Origin: Mansonella perstans
Taxonomy: Eukaryota > Nematoda > Chromadorea > Rhabditida > Onchocercidae
Length of the DNA: 25,663 nucleotides
NCBI GenBank assembly: GCA_037074765.1
Contig: JBAMDO010000427.1
Location: forward strand, 1 to 25,663
Reading direction: 5' to 3'
This document shows, piece by piece, positions 12,301 through 21,640 of the stretch (position 1 is the first letter of the stretch; each line of letters opens with the position of its first letter). The position numbers and the translations under genes were made by a program. Below the pieces are notes generated by a model. The model saw nothing but the letters and a program-made list of their open reading frames with translations. It had not been told where the DNA came from and did no database searches.

Positions 12301-14768
12301 AAGGGTAATGACCTTTAATTAAAGCTAATTTAAGATTGATATTTTTCACTTTACACTTTATTATTTGTTGAAGTCTCTTACGGGGTTAGACTTGTGGTCT
12401 GTAGTTCCTTCTCGTCATCTTTATAAATTTCTTTTTCTGCGACAGTTACTTTTATTAATCTATCAATTCGAACAATTTAAATTATTGTTTCGATGGGAAT
12501 TGCTTAATAATTTTGTTGTATCGGAGTACCTGTACCTATTGCATATTAAGGACTAGTATTCATATAAAATTTGAATTAGAGCTGCAGAGGCTTTTAAATC
12601 AACTAACTCAGTATTTATATAAAACTTGAAATCAACTGACCAGTATTTATATAAAACTTGAGTTAGAGCTTTATAGGCTTTCAAATCAGCTGAATCTTTC
12701 AAAATATGTTTTTTTTTTTTTTTTTTTTTGACTATAATCAAGTAATTATTTGAATATGGTTATCGATTTGATACGTTTTCGTATTGGTCACTATGAAGTT
12801 TTATTTATGATTTCTCTTCCTGTCTATTAATTTAGGGAGTTCAGATTTGGGATTGTCACTGCATTTCAAAGACCATTTATAAATATATTCAGGTGCATAA
12901 AAATGCAACTGTTGCGGCCATTAAATTTTATATTAACCCAAATTCTCTTCATGTTATTTTGCTTGAGACCAATTGGAAATACATTCTGTGCCGACGCTGA
13001 AAGCAGTACCTTTCACTACAGTAATTGTACTAATCTTACATTTCATGCAACTCATTCAAATTTGACAATTTCGGTAATTATATTGAAACTTAATCAAGCG
13101 TTAAAAGATTTCTAAATTTTGCTAACAAAGGAAGAGGGTATTAGAGCAAGTAATAATAACAAATATTCGAACACTCAGGAATTGTTGGAAAGAGGAAGCG
13201 AAAGAGAAATCCTGAATTAAATTTCAATTTAAAAAATTAAAACTATGGCAATTTTTCGGTTAAAAGCAAAATCGATTCGCATGAGATCGAAATGTTACGA
13301 AAATATAAGACTGTTGCTTCTTTGAACTTTTTATTCTTGTCCAAAAAATAAAAGTGAATGGCAGGACATCTTCAAGTTGCCATCTTGATTTCAGAGTACT
13401 ACTATCGATCATGAAGTGGTTTAGTATATTTTAAATTTTAAATGTGTACTTGATTTAGCTCACTCTGTCATTTGATTTATTTCAATGACATTAACTTTCA
13501 TTTAAACTCAAAATAATCAGGAGCACCAAGAAATTTTGCTGCCGTAATTAGATGGAGTATCTAACAAGATCTTAAGTTTTAACTTATTCAGAAAATTGAA
13601 TCTAATCTTCAATCATGGCCAAGTAGTTTTGAACTGAATCAAAATTTCGCACTTTCAGCAAATAAAGCCAGAAATACCGGAAGTCTCTGTTCGCAACATT
13701 GTTAATTTAGCGGTATATATGGAATCGCAATGTCCGGATACCTCGCGTTTTGTTCATCAGCAACTTCTACCAACATGGCAGCAATTGTCTGTAACAAATA
13801 GAATTGCACTTAAAATTGTGCCTTTCGGCAAAGCGAAGTGTGTCCCAGTTGGCAGTGATTATAGGTAATTTCAAAATAACTTTTTCAATAATGCTAACCA
13901 CATCGCATTTGGTTTGCCTATAGTAGTGACAGTAATTCGGATCGCTGTTTTTATAATTTGAGTGTTGTGTAGGATAAATAGGGAAATGAATAATAAATAA
14001 GGGTCTACATTAAGTAATAATTTTGTTGAGTAAAGCTCTTTTAGTTATTTATTGTAACTTGTCGACTTTCCTGTATTTTAGTTGTCAATGTCAGCATGGG
14101 CCGCCAGAATGCGAATTGAATCAACTGATGAATTGCGTAATTGAAATTGTTAAGGATCCTCGTCAGTATATGCCATTAATATCTTGTATCCAAGGAAAGC
14201 ATAATCTTCGTTCAGCTGCATCAAAATGCTTGTCCAAACTTCCGGTATCTACTAAAAGGTTAGTTCTAACAGAAGACGGTAAGTTGTTTTTAAAAGAATA
14301 GAAATAGTCGTTCGTATTTTTCCATTGATAGGGTGGTATTGTTTTCGCTGTTGCTACTATATGTAAAGGTGGTGGAAAGAGCTGAAACAATTCCAGTATC
14401 AAGTTTTCAGATAGATCTGTATAAGATATTTATTGATTAAGCATAATGTTGCGATGAAGAACCCCTTGGTTAATCTTCTGTAGTAGTTAAGGGGTTTATC
14501 GATTTATTTCTTTGTCAGTGATGGAAATTATCTGCCTACGTTACGATCATTTGAGTATTTCAGTTTATTGCAATGTGCTGAAGGGGAAGAAGGAAGAAAA
14601 CTTCTGGCAAGAGCAGGTATAGAAACGGAAGGTTTGCGACCACCGCTAACTTTTATTCCTTGGATTATGATTAACGGAAAGCGCTCAAGTGATGCATTTT
14701 ACGATTTGAAAAAAAATCTTTGTGATGCATTAAGTCCGGTACCGGATCAGTGCAGGATGCAGCAATAA
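9395..14768 (+). CDS. GILT-like lysosomal thiol reductase (gamma-interferon-inducible lysosomal thiol reductase family)
   Basis: Predicted reductase of protein disulfides in lysosomes or the secretory pathway. Secure exons are 13659-13864, 14082-14258 and 14564-14768 (stop TAA). They contain YMESQCPDTSRF at the active-site position, GKAKCVPVGSDY, the full family signature CQHGPPECELNQLMNC, then LLQCAEGEEGRKLL and FIPWIMINGKRSSDAFYDL near the C-terminus. Exon phases agree (0, 2, 2). The short join 14258/14564 was preferred because its Cys-to-Cys spacing resembles human GILT; an acceptor at about 14518 is also open. The N-terminus is unsettled. Model 1: exon 12903-13073, a Met-initiated signal peptide (LNFILTQILFMLFCL) followed by three N-glycosylation sites, 252 residues in total. 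Model 2: exons 10251-10403 and 12836-12892, also phase 0, giving a type II membrane anchor, optionally preceded by 9395-9407. The body is certain; the start is not. Confidence 0.88.
10251..10403 (+). CDS. Candidate alternative first exon with a type II signal anchor
   Basis: An ATG sits two bases after TATATTTCAG, and the exon ends at a strong GTAAGT donor, in phase 0 after 51 codons. It encodes a short basic head (MINSVMKDMVRCLSRFKCHY), a hydrophobic helix (FCIISGVILIFIIYQWFFAF) and a polar tail ending MERS. The layout is that of a signal anchor. A phase-0 exon at 12836-12892 (starting GVQIWDCHC) and GILT exon 2 at 13659 both fit it. Upstream, a mini-exon ending at 9407 before GTAAGTG (phase 1) could join at 10249 to give MRVI-LMINS. 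It may instead belong to an unrelated short gene. Confidence 0.45.
12553..12693. repeat. Direct repeat, about 53-bp unit, three copies (middle one shortened)
   Basis: Copies at 12553-12607, 12608-12640 and 12641-12693 share CAGTATTTATATAAAACTTG. Copies 1 and 3 also share a middle segment like TTAGAGCTTTATAGGCTTT, which copy 2 lacks. Confidence 0.75.
12708..12729. repeat. Poly-T tract
   Basis: An uninterrupted run of about 20 T lies just past the 53-bp repeats. On the minus strand this reads as poly-A, and might mark a retroposed tail, but no element body is recognisable. Confidence 0.7.
12903..13073 (+). CDS. GILT first exon, signal-peptide form
   Basis: This exon opens with an ATG eleven bases after ATATTCAG, which could serve as a trans-splice acceptor. 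It encodes 57 residues: a basic-then-hydrophobic leader (MQLLRPLNFILTQILFMLFC), then a linker with NCT, NLT and NLT sequons. It ends at TCG before GTAATT, in phase 0, which matches GILT exon 2 at 13659. A second frame is also open over 12836-13000, ending at TGA 12998, so the frame choice rests on length, leader character and phase. Confidence 0.6.
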
Positions 14769-14769
14769 A
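14764..14769 (+). terminator. AATAAA polyadenylation signal overlapping the GILT stop codon
   Basis: CAATAAATAAG contains the stop TAA (14766-14768) inside AATAAA. If used, the 3' UTR would be only some 10-30 bases long. Confidence 0.45.
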
Positions 14770-15296
14770 TAAGTTCCGTTCATTTATAAAATTATTTTGG
14801 GTTTGTATCTAAAATTCAGATTGGTGATCATGTGATATGCGTTTTTATCGTTATTATTTCTAGCTATTTTTTTGTTAAAAAATTTTTGGAAAATTTGAAA
14901 ACATTTATTCGGTGAGAAGGGTTTTAACAATAAGTAGGGTTTTAGTTGAAAAAGTTCGGAAATATATTGCTTATAATTAATTATTTGGCCATGATTATAC
15001 GAATACACTGATTGCTGAGAAAATAGTTTTCTTCTATGAATATTTTTCTGTTTGTCAAAAACTTTGATTTTGATTTAATCGCAAATTTTATTTCGAACAA
15101 TATTTGCTACTGTAAAATTAACTGATATGTTTTTGTGTTCTTGTTTCTTTTCTTTCGGATGAGTTACAGAGGAGAGTATACAATCGAAACTTGCTTTACA
15201 GCCTAAATTTTATCTGAATAATTTACAATGCATAAGAATAAGGAAGTAGTGATGTATGCTTAATTATCATCTGATGTTTAAAAATTTTGTTTGCAG

Positions 15297-15381
15297 TTAT
15301 TGAACTTTCTACATGGTTATTAAGGATGCACGATGAGTCTTCGCAAATTTTCCGGGAAAAAACCTACAAGTTTTTAGAATG
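15297..15381 (+). CDS. Candidate terminal exon, unassigned
   Basis: TTTTGTTTGCAG is followed by a short open frame, IELSTWLLRMHDESSQIFRE, then KTYKFLE and TGA. The strong acceptor and polar composition suggest a last coding exon. No upstream exon was found between here and the GILT stop, and the product is not recognised. Confidence 0.22.
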
Positions 15382-15628
15382 ATTGAATAGTTGCTTGAAT
15401 TAATTGCAATCCAGAGCAGTAGTGTAGATTTTAGCTTCGTCTTCAGAAAACTTTCTGATTTCACTTAACAGCACAATTTTTTTCCAGTAAGTGCATTACA
15501 GTTTCTTTCATATCTCTTATTGCATATGGTACTTTATCAAATACATAATGCATTTATTTCTCTAATTTTCGCCACTAGATTTGCTTTTATTTGTCTTATT
15601 TTAATTCAAATTTAAATTTAAATTCTAG

Positions 15629-15760
15629 CTGCTATTTTGTCATATTCATTGGTAGCCATATTCATAGCTACTGCATTTCTGTTTAAAAATTTCATTCGTC
15701 AAGTACAGCAATTAGAGCAAGCATTCTACCTTGATTTCTTTGATGCATTCTTACTGGTAC
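15629..15760 (+). CDS. Candidate membrane-segment exon, unassigned
   Basis: An AATTCTAG acceptor at about 15628 is followed by an open frame. It encodes a hydrophobic segment (LSYSLVAIFIATAFLF), then an amphipathic stretch (IRQVQQLEQAFYLDFFDAFLL), and ends before GTACAT at 15761. All three minus-strand frames of the stretch are interrupted. The family is not recognised and no partner exon could be phased to it, so it may be chance. Confidence 0.25.
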
Positions 15761-16449
15761 ATTCCTTTCATTTCATTCATTTCACTTATTTCTTTAGTAA
15801 TTTCAAATATATATATTATATATGAATTCAGATGTATATATATACATATGAATTACTCATGCAAAATTTCAGGAACTATTTAATAAGTTAAACAATCTCT
15901 TAAACAGATTATTATATTTTATTTGTCATTTCATTAATATATATATATACATTTGAAAAAAGCACAGAGATTTGTTGAGCCGAACATAGTAGAATTTCCT
16001 TTTCATATTCGCGGTATACCGGGATGGTATAACAACATCTACATTTTTTTGTTCATCTGAAAAACTCCTGTTTTGATTATTTTCTTTTTTTGCAATTAAT
16101 TATAATATTGTTTCGTTTGGCTTGACATAATTAACATAATTTGAAAGGTGTTGCTAAAAATACCATCGCTTAGGTGTTTCTGTGTATATTTGAAGGAAAA
16201 ATCTTACTGTTTGTTTTTCTTTATTGTAAGAATCTCACACATAAAAGATAATTATTAATTTTTTAACGTGAAGCAATCAATTTTGCGCATTGTCACATTA
16301 GTAATAGTTTCGTCCAGAACATCATTGTAACTGGGTAAATATTAAGGTGTCGAATAAAAAGTTATTATATGATTCAGCATCAACATCATCTATTCCAGAT
16401 ATTCTGTCGATGTTTTCTCATTCATTGTTACATCTACCTGTAAATGCAT

Positions 16450-16640
16450 TTGGCCTAAATAGCTGATGAATGAAATTTTAGAGAATTTAGGTGGGATTTT
16501 AACCGGCTGATGAACGGAATTTGAATGATCTAGCTTAAATAACAGATGAATTGATTTTGAATGGCCTGGCCCTAAATAGCTGATGAATGGAATTTGTCGA
16601 TCATTTTGGTGGACAAGAGATGAACTGCCTGAATTGATAC
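16450..16640. repeat. Degenerate minisatellite, about 37-bp unit, five copies
   Basis: GATGAAT-like landmarks fall at 16464, 16509, 16545, 16582 and 16619. The shared core is CCTAAATAGCTGATGAATGG, then AATTT. Because copies diverge, the minus strand stays open and gives a spurious repetitive peptide. Confidence 0.65.
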
Positions 16641-17999
16641 CATAACTGTGCATTATCCGGTTATCAGAAGCAAATTTTGTTACCAGAATAGCCAGAATTA
16701 CGCATTGTTATAACAATGACGATTAAGGATTAGCTGAAGCGGAAATTTCATTCAGTAATTGAAATTTCATTTCAAGCATATACTTTAAGAGAACATTCTG
16801 CCAGAGCAAAAGAATTGAATCAATGGAAATGCAAAATATGCATTGAATTGAAACTCAGTTGGATTTCAGTTTAAATAAATGTAGTTGAATTATAAACGAC
16901 CAAAGATTCAAATAGTCAAAAGTATGAGAGCAAATTAATTCATATGATTTGCGCTAATTTACATTTTTTTTTTGACTTTTTAATTTTCCACTGTCTAATT
17001 TGGCAGCTTATAAATGACAAAAAAGTACCGGAGAGTAATAGTTAAATAAGTAATAAAAATTTGAAACTTTCACATGCCAATGTCAAATGAAACATGATTA
17101 GGCGAAATACTGATCAGAATTGTTAGTGATTTATTTTTGTTTTACTGAATCTTTAACTTGCGATTACTCAAGAAAGAGTGGCATGAGTTGAATGCATTTT
17201 GGAAAATAATAATTAAATTGTTGAAATTGAAATATTTCAAATCAAATGCCCAAAGTGAATTTCAATTAGTGATACTTTATCATTCAGTTTAAAATAATGG
17301 TTGTGAGAATCTCTCATTTTTCATAATTTTGATCATTTCTACATACGTGTGCTTGTTTGCAATGTGTGGAACATTTCCTCTAAGCAATAGTATTAAAAAA
17401 AAAAGATCAATGACTATTTCAGCTTTGTATAATTTGTCATACATTGTGACTGTTTGAAGTTTGAAGTCTTTGATCTTTAACTTTAACTAATAATTAACAT
17501 AATTAATCCTGCATTATGCGGAATTTTTTTCTATTACCATAAAAATCAGTGCAAAAATATACACATAAACGCATACAATATATGCAATTAACACATACTC
17601 ATCAAAAATTTATTTAATTTCAATTGTCAGAATTATTCGAACTTAATTTTAAATTTTGTAATTATTTTAACCTAATTTTCTAATATTTATTCGATGAAAA
17701 CTAAACTGAAGCAATTTCATATATTTTGTAAATCTCATATTTCCGCTTCTTGTTAATTTAACACGCAAGTTGATGTGTGACATCCGATTTGTCACAGATT
17801 TATACAAGATACCTTGTCACATTATGTCAACTTGTGATAATAGACATAGGAGATTTTTGGGAAGGGAGAAGTTGCATGCAGGCAACTTGGCCAAATATTT
17901 CAATGAAATTTTCTCGTGAAACAATGAGAAAAAAGTTGTTCAAATTATTTGTAATTATTTATTTCATCTGTGTTTAATGAATTAATGTGTTCAATTAAC

Positions 18000-18005
18000 T
18001 TTATT
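18000..18005 (-). terminator. AATAAA polyadenylation signal of the serpin gene
   Basis: TTTATT on the plus strand reads AATAAA on the minus strand, 33 bases past the serpin stop, a normal position. Confidence 0.5.
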
Positions 18006-18038
18006 ATTCAATAATGTATTTCATGAAAATAATTCCTA

Positions 18039-20598
18039 TCATATTCTCAATCGTTTCATACTATTTACATCACTGTCTTTTACCATATATTTTCTCTTTC
18101 TCCATATTTCTTTGGAGCTTTCGATAGTCTTTAGAAGTGACATTTTTCCTGTGAAACGACCAAACCATATGACAGTCTTGCTATTGTCAATAATTGCATA
18201 GAGAAAGGGATGATTTGCATTAAGTGCTTGTCCAGCATTGGTCATCGCACCATCCGTAATGAGTGGCATTCTTAATTGTTCGCTATTAATTCCATTCTCA
18301 TTAATCTAAATTCAGTGTTTTTAGAAGTAAACATTTCTGGAAGTACTCAGCAATAAATTCAATTATCGATTGATTCAAATTAATATGTTTGAAATTAACC
18401 ATAGAACATTTGAACAAAGATAGTTCACCAAAAAAAAAAAAAAAAAACCCTGATATGAACTGCATCTATTATATCATACAATGTAGGTAACTGTTCGGAA
18501 ATGCCGGAAAAATCAGCTGTTAATTGATTGAACATTGATCGCATTCCTATCTTTTTCAATACTGGTCTCAATAATTGACTTCTCATGAATGCAAATTTCG
18601 GAATTCCGACCTAAAATGTTGTTTGAAATTTATGAAAATTTTAGAAATTGATACATTTAGCATCTGAAAGGGATGAAATAACAGATTAAATAGTTTGAAT
18701 GAATCAATGTAATAGATTAAGTGAATTGAATGAATTCCAAAAATTATCATTTTAATTTTAATACTCAAGAAATTTGAACGATCAGAAAATTTTTAAAGCA
18801 GAAATCTTATAAATTCAAATTATCAGATTTATTAATGCATAAAAGAAAAAAAAAAATAAAAATATTATATAATAAATGAACAATGATGAAGTTAAACAAA
18901 ACATTATTAAATAATATAAATTACAATATACCGTAATGTTGCCAGATACGATAAGTGCGTCAATATAATCGAGTAGTTTTTTTCCCGTGATTTCGTTTTC
19001 TAACTTCTCTAGTCCGTTTACCTCTTTGGGTAGAATGATTATCATATGCATTTTCGATGTTTTAAAAGATAATGATATCACCTATACTTGTTTATCTTCA
19101 TAGTACGGATATGGCGCATTATTCTTCATCATTTTTATCTAAATTTAGTCATTGCACCAAATGTCAATTCTATTCAAAAGTAAAATGCGCTTTATTTTCT
19201 GGAACTTTGTTGTGTTTTGACTATCATCACACTCTGCAAAGATCATGAAGTGTGACATAATGAATTGCGACACTTGGCCTTATCAATCAATCTCCATAGG
19301 GTATGATGAAATAAACAAATGTCACCTTCAAATTATCTGCATTGTTTGTGATGGCGCAAAATTGAAAGTTGATAAAATATTGAACGGCATGAATTGATAT
19401 TGTTAATAATCAGTAAACTGTATTTTGTTATTTAAAATTAGCGGTTGCGTGACAGTTTCGTGTTCATAATTGAAATGTGGAGCAATCAACTATCAACTCC
19501 TATACTATCGTTTTGGTCTGCCTAGTCTTCGTCTATTTGTAATGTGTTTGGTATTGTTTTTAATGAATATTAATGAATGTGAAAAAGCATCTAAAGCTAC
19601 AGAAACACTTTGATTCGTTGCCTTATTTATAAATCACTAAAATTTAAAAGTTTGGAGAATACTCTGAAGAAAAATAATTTCGGAATCGAATCAAATAGAA
19701 GCGTGATGTTTGCCAATTGTTGTTGTCCACTGATAATATTTATAAAATCTGGCCGAGAAAAATTTGGTTCCATGATAATATTGACTGAATAGCGTAAAGC
19801 AAAACCATTCGCTCTGAGCGTTTCAATTCATCTTGAATATTTTTATTAACACGTCCCATGTAGATTTCAGGTACATGTTTTGGTTGACTTGAAATACTTT
19901 CATGAATAAGTAAATTACTTGCCAATGTATCAAAGGGCATTTTCATGAAGTTGGTAAATTTGAAGAAGAAATTTTGAATTTTAAGTCCTCTCAATTTTAT
20001 TGTCACAAACAAATATAATAATTTTATCGTACTAAAATTTGTCAAAGAATCTCTTCATCATTCAGAAATTCATAAATATTTATATTTTAATTAATTCATT
20101 ACCTGCGAAAAGCACTTTTTTTATCCTCCGTTTCATCTTTAGCTCCTGCATATAGTATAGAAAGTACAGAAGTAACTGGAAAAGGTGACAGCAATGATGT
20201 ATCGGAAGCTGGCGAAATATGACGCAATAGATTCAATGCAAAATCCATTTGCGCTTCAATTATCGACAACCTACAATGTTTTATGAACTTTTGCACATCT
20301 TGTAATGATTATTCATTAAATTTCTGCTTGCCATGAACTCACATTTTTTTATGTTATTTAGGCTACGTCATTTAGGCTACGCCGAATATTCTCGTCACGT
20401 TTAAGCTGTTTCAATTCTGATATATGCCTTATCTTTTTACAGTACATAAGTAATATGCATTTTTGTGAAGCAAATTAAAACAATATTTGTTACACACATT
20501 CTTGGATCATTGTTTCCAGAGTAAAAGTCCAAGGTACTGTTAGTACAGTAAGTTTCACCGAATACAGTCACTAGGAGAAAAATTAGGAGAAGCTCCAT
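18039..20598 (-). pseudogene. Secreted serpin, probably a pseudogene or decaying paralogue, six recognisable exons
   Basis: Serpin-family protein (protease inhibitor fold) with a signal peptide, MELLLIFLLVTVFGETYC. Exon segments: 20598-20498; 20270-20103 (IEAQMDFALNLL, SPFPVTSVLSILYAGAKDETE); 20031-19740 (LASNLLIHESI, VNKNIQDELKRSERMVLLYAI); 19138-18932 (IKMM, YPYYEDKQV, stop, VISLSF, MHMIIILPKEVNGLEKLE); 18610-18449 (VGIPKFAF, LKKIGMRSMFNQLTADFSGIS); 18305-18039 (INENGINSEQ, then ALNANHPFLYAIIDN and VIWFGRFTG). Defects: an in-frame TAG at 19082-19084 inside a conserved strand, no GT donor before the TAA at 19740-19742 in exon 3, and a shortened helix E-F region. The hinge lacks the small Ala/Thr run of inhibitory serpins. 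About 38 mostly basic residues follow the usual C-terminal GRF. Most other exons stay open in phase, so loss of function is recent, or a sequencing error or recoding is possible. Confidence 0.75.
18430..18448. repeat. Homopolymer (A on plus, T on minus) at the serpin exon 5 donor
   Basis: On the minus strand, exon 5 ends in ATCAGG followed directly by G and about 17 T. The inferred donor is therefore GTTTTT, a weak site that may have been altered by tract expansion. Confidence 0.6.
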
Positions 20599-21046
20599 GA
20601 AGGATAACTGCGAATTGCCAATATTGAATTACCGGAAATTAATTATTTTCAGTTTTATAGGGATACAATAGTAATGGTTTTACCGAAGCGTTGAAAATAA
20701 AAGTGACACGTCTTACGGTATTGAAATTATCGCCAGAATGTTTTCTATTTCTATTCTATGCCGCTGTTCAGAAACCAGTAAAACTTGAAGATTTTTTAAG
20801 CAGTTCATTTACTATCCATTTATTTGCCGACAGATCTAATTAACCTGAATTATGCAAGAAATGTATTAACACGTTCACTGCTTTTGTGATCCACAAAAGG
20901 CTCTATCATTCTAAAGTTATCAGCTTTTTCCTTTATCTGTTTATCCGGCACAACGGCCACAATTGTTCTCTAAAGTTGTGTAGTACTTGCAATAATATAA
21001 AACAAAATTTAAATGTAAACTACAGACTTAGCAACTTTCATTGGAC

Positions 21047-21067
21047 CACAGTCTGCTGCAGACTGTG
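21047..21067. promoter_or_regulatory. Near-perfect 21-bp palindrome upstream of the serpin
   Basis: CACAGTCTGC and GCAGACTGTG flank a single T. It lies about 450 bases upstream of the serpin ATG. An operator-like role is only a possibility. Confidence 0.35.
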
Positions 21068-21143
21068 TATTATAATAAGCTTTTGCATTTGCAAATAATA
21101 CATCGATTTCGGAAAAATACAATTTCAAAGCCTTCGATCAGAA

Positions 21144-21177
21144 ATCAGCACTGCCACCAGATCAGTACTGTCACCAG
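21144..21177. repeat. Tandem 17-bp duplication
   Basis: ATCAGCACTGCCACCAG is followed directly by ATCAGTACTGTCACCAG, with two transitions between them. A partial third copy, ATGTCACCATCAG, follows. Confidence 0.75.
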
Positions 21178-21449
21178 ATGTCACCATCAGTAGTTTTTCA
21201 CCTAAAATACTCGCCACGTATTGTGTTTCAGAATAACTTTGTTGATTAAATGAAATTAAATCATAAAACTCTTTCTCTAATAATCAACGATCAGTGCAAA
21301 AACATTTTTGTTTTCTGATAAATTTAAAAATGTTTGAGCAAGCATATTTATAATGATGCTATGAACAATATTGCAGATGTTTGATGATTTGATGTGAATA
21401 CATCTGGCCAAGCAAACAAAAAATGTATGATATATGTGTGTAAGCATAC

Positions 21450-21640
21450 ATCAAGAATTTAATCCATTGAACTACTCACATTAAAACTTAGAATTTAAGA
21501 GTTTGGTCCAATGATTTACTCTTGCTGTTAACACCAAAATGTTAAGAATTTGATCCATTGATCTACTCTTGCTGTTGTATTAAATTCATGAAAACTTAAA
21601 ATTAAATCAAAACGTTTCGAATTTGATCGACTGACTTACT
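21450..21640. repeat. Degenerate repeat of GAATTTGATCCATTGATCTA, four copies
   Basis: Diverged copies begin near 21453, 21490, 21545 and 21618. The last three are each followed by a form of CTCTTGCTGTTAA. Spacing is irregular, from about 40 to 70 bases. Confidence 0.55.

Larger units (their letters stand above)
10404..12835. other. Long AT-rich stretch, intron or intergenic
   Basis: If the signal-anchor exon belongs to GILT this is intron 1; otherwise it is the intergenic region. No exon with both splice sites was found. An open frame at 12365-12556 has no support. The repeat at 12553-12693 and a poly-T tract lie at its right end. Confidence 0.4.
15382..17999. other. Region between the convergent GILT and serpin genes
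   Basis: Mostly AT-rich, with TA microsatellite runs at 15808-15850 and 15935-15952 and the 37-bp repeat at 16450-16640. An open frame at 17777-17977 has no splice or family support. Confidence 0.4.

Noticed and set aside
12365..12556. Plus-strand open frame upstream of GILT
   Set aside because: Begins with a non-ATG codon, has no splice sites that phase to GILT, and shows no family motif.
16012..16021. CGGTATACCG palindrome
   Set aside because: Only 10 bases, with no nearby gene start or repeat partner; easily chance over this length of sequence.
16390..16653. Minus-strand 87-residue open frame with repeated ISYLG and HSNSVH-like motifs
   Set aside because: Translation of the degenerate 37-bp minisatellite; no splice or family support.
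17777..17977. Plus-strand 66-residue open frame between the convergent genes
   Set aside because: No acceptor, donor or recognisable motif; neighbouring frames look equally plausible.
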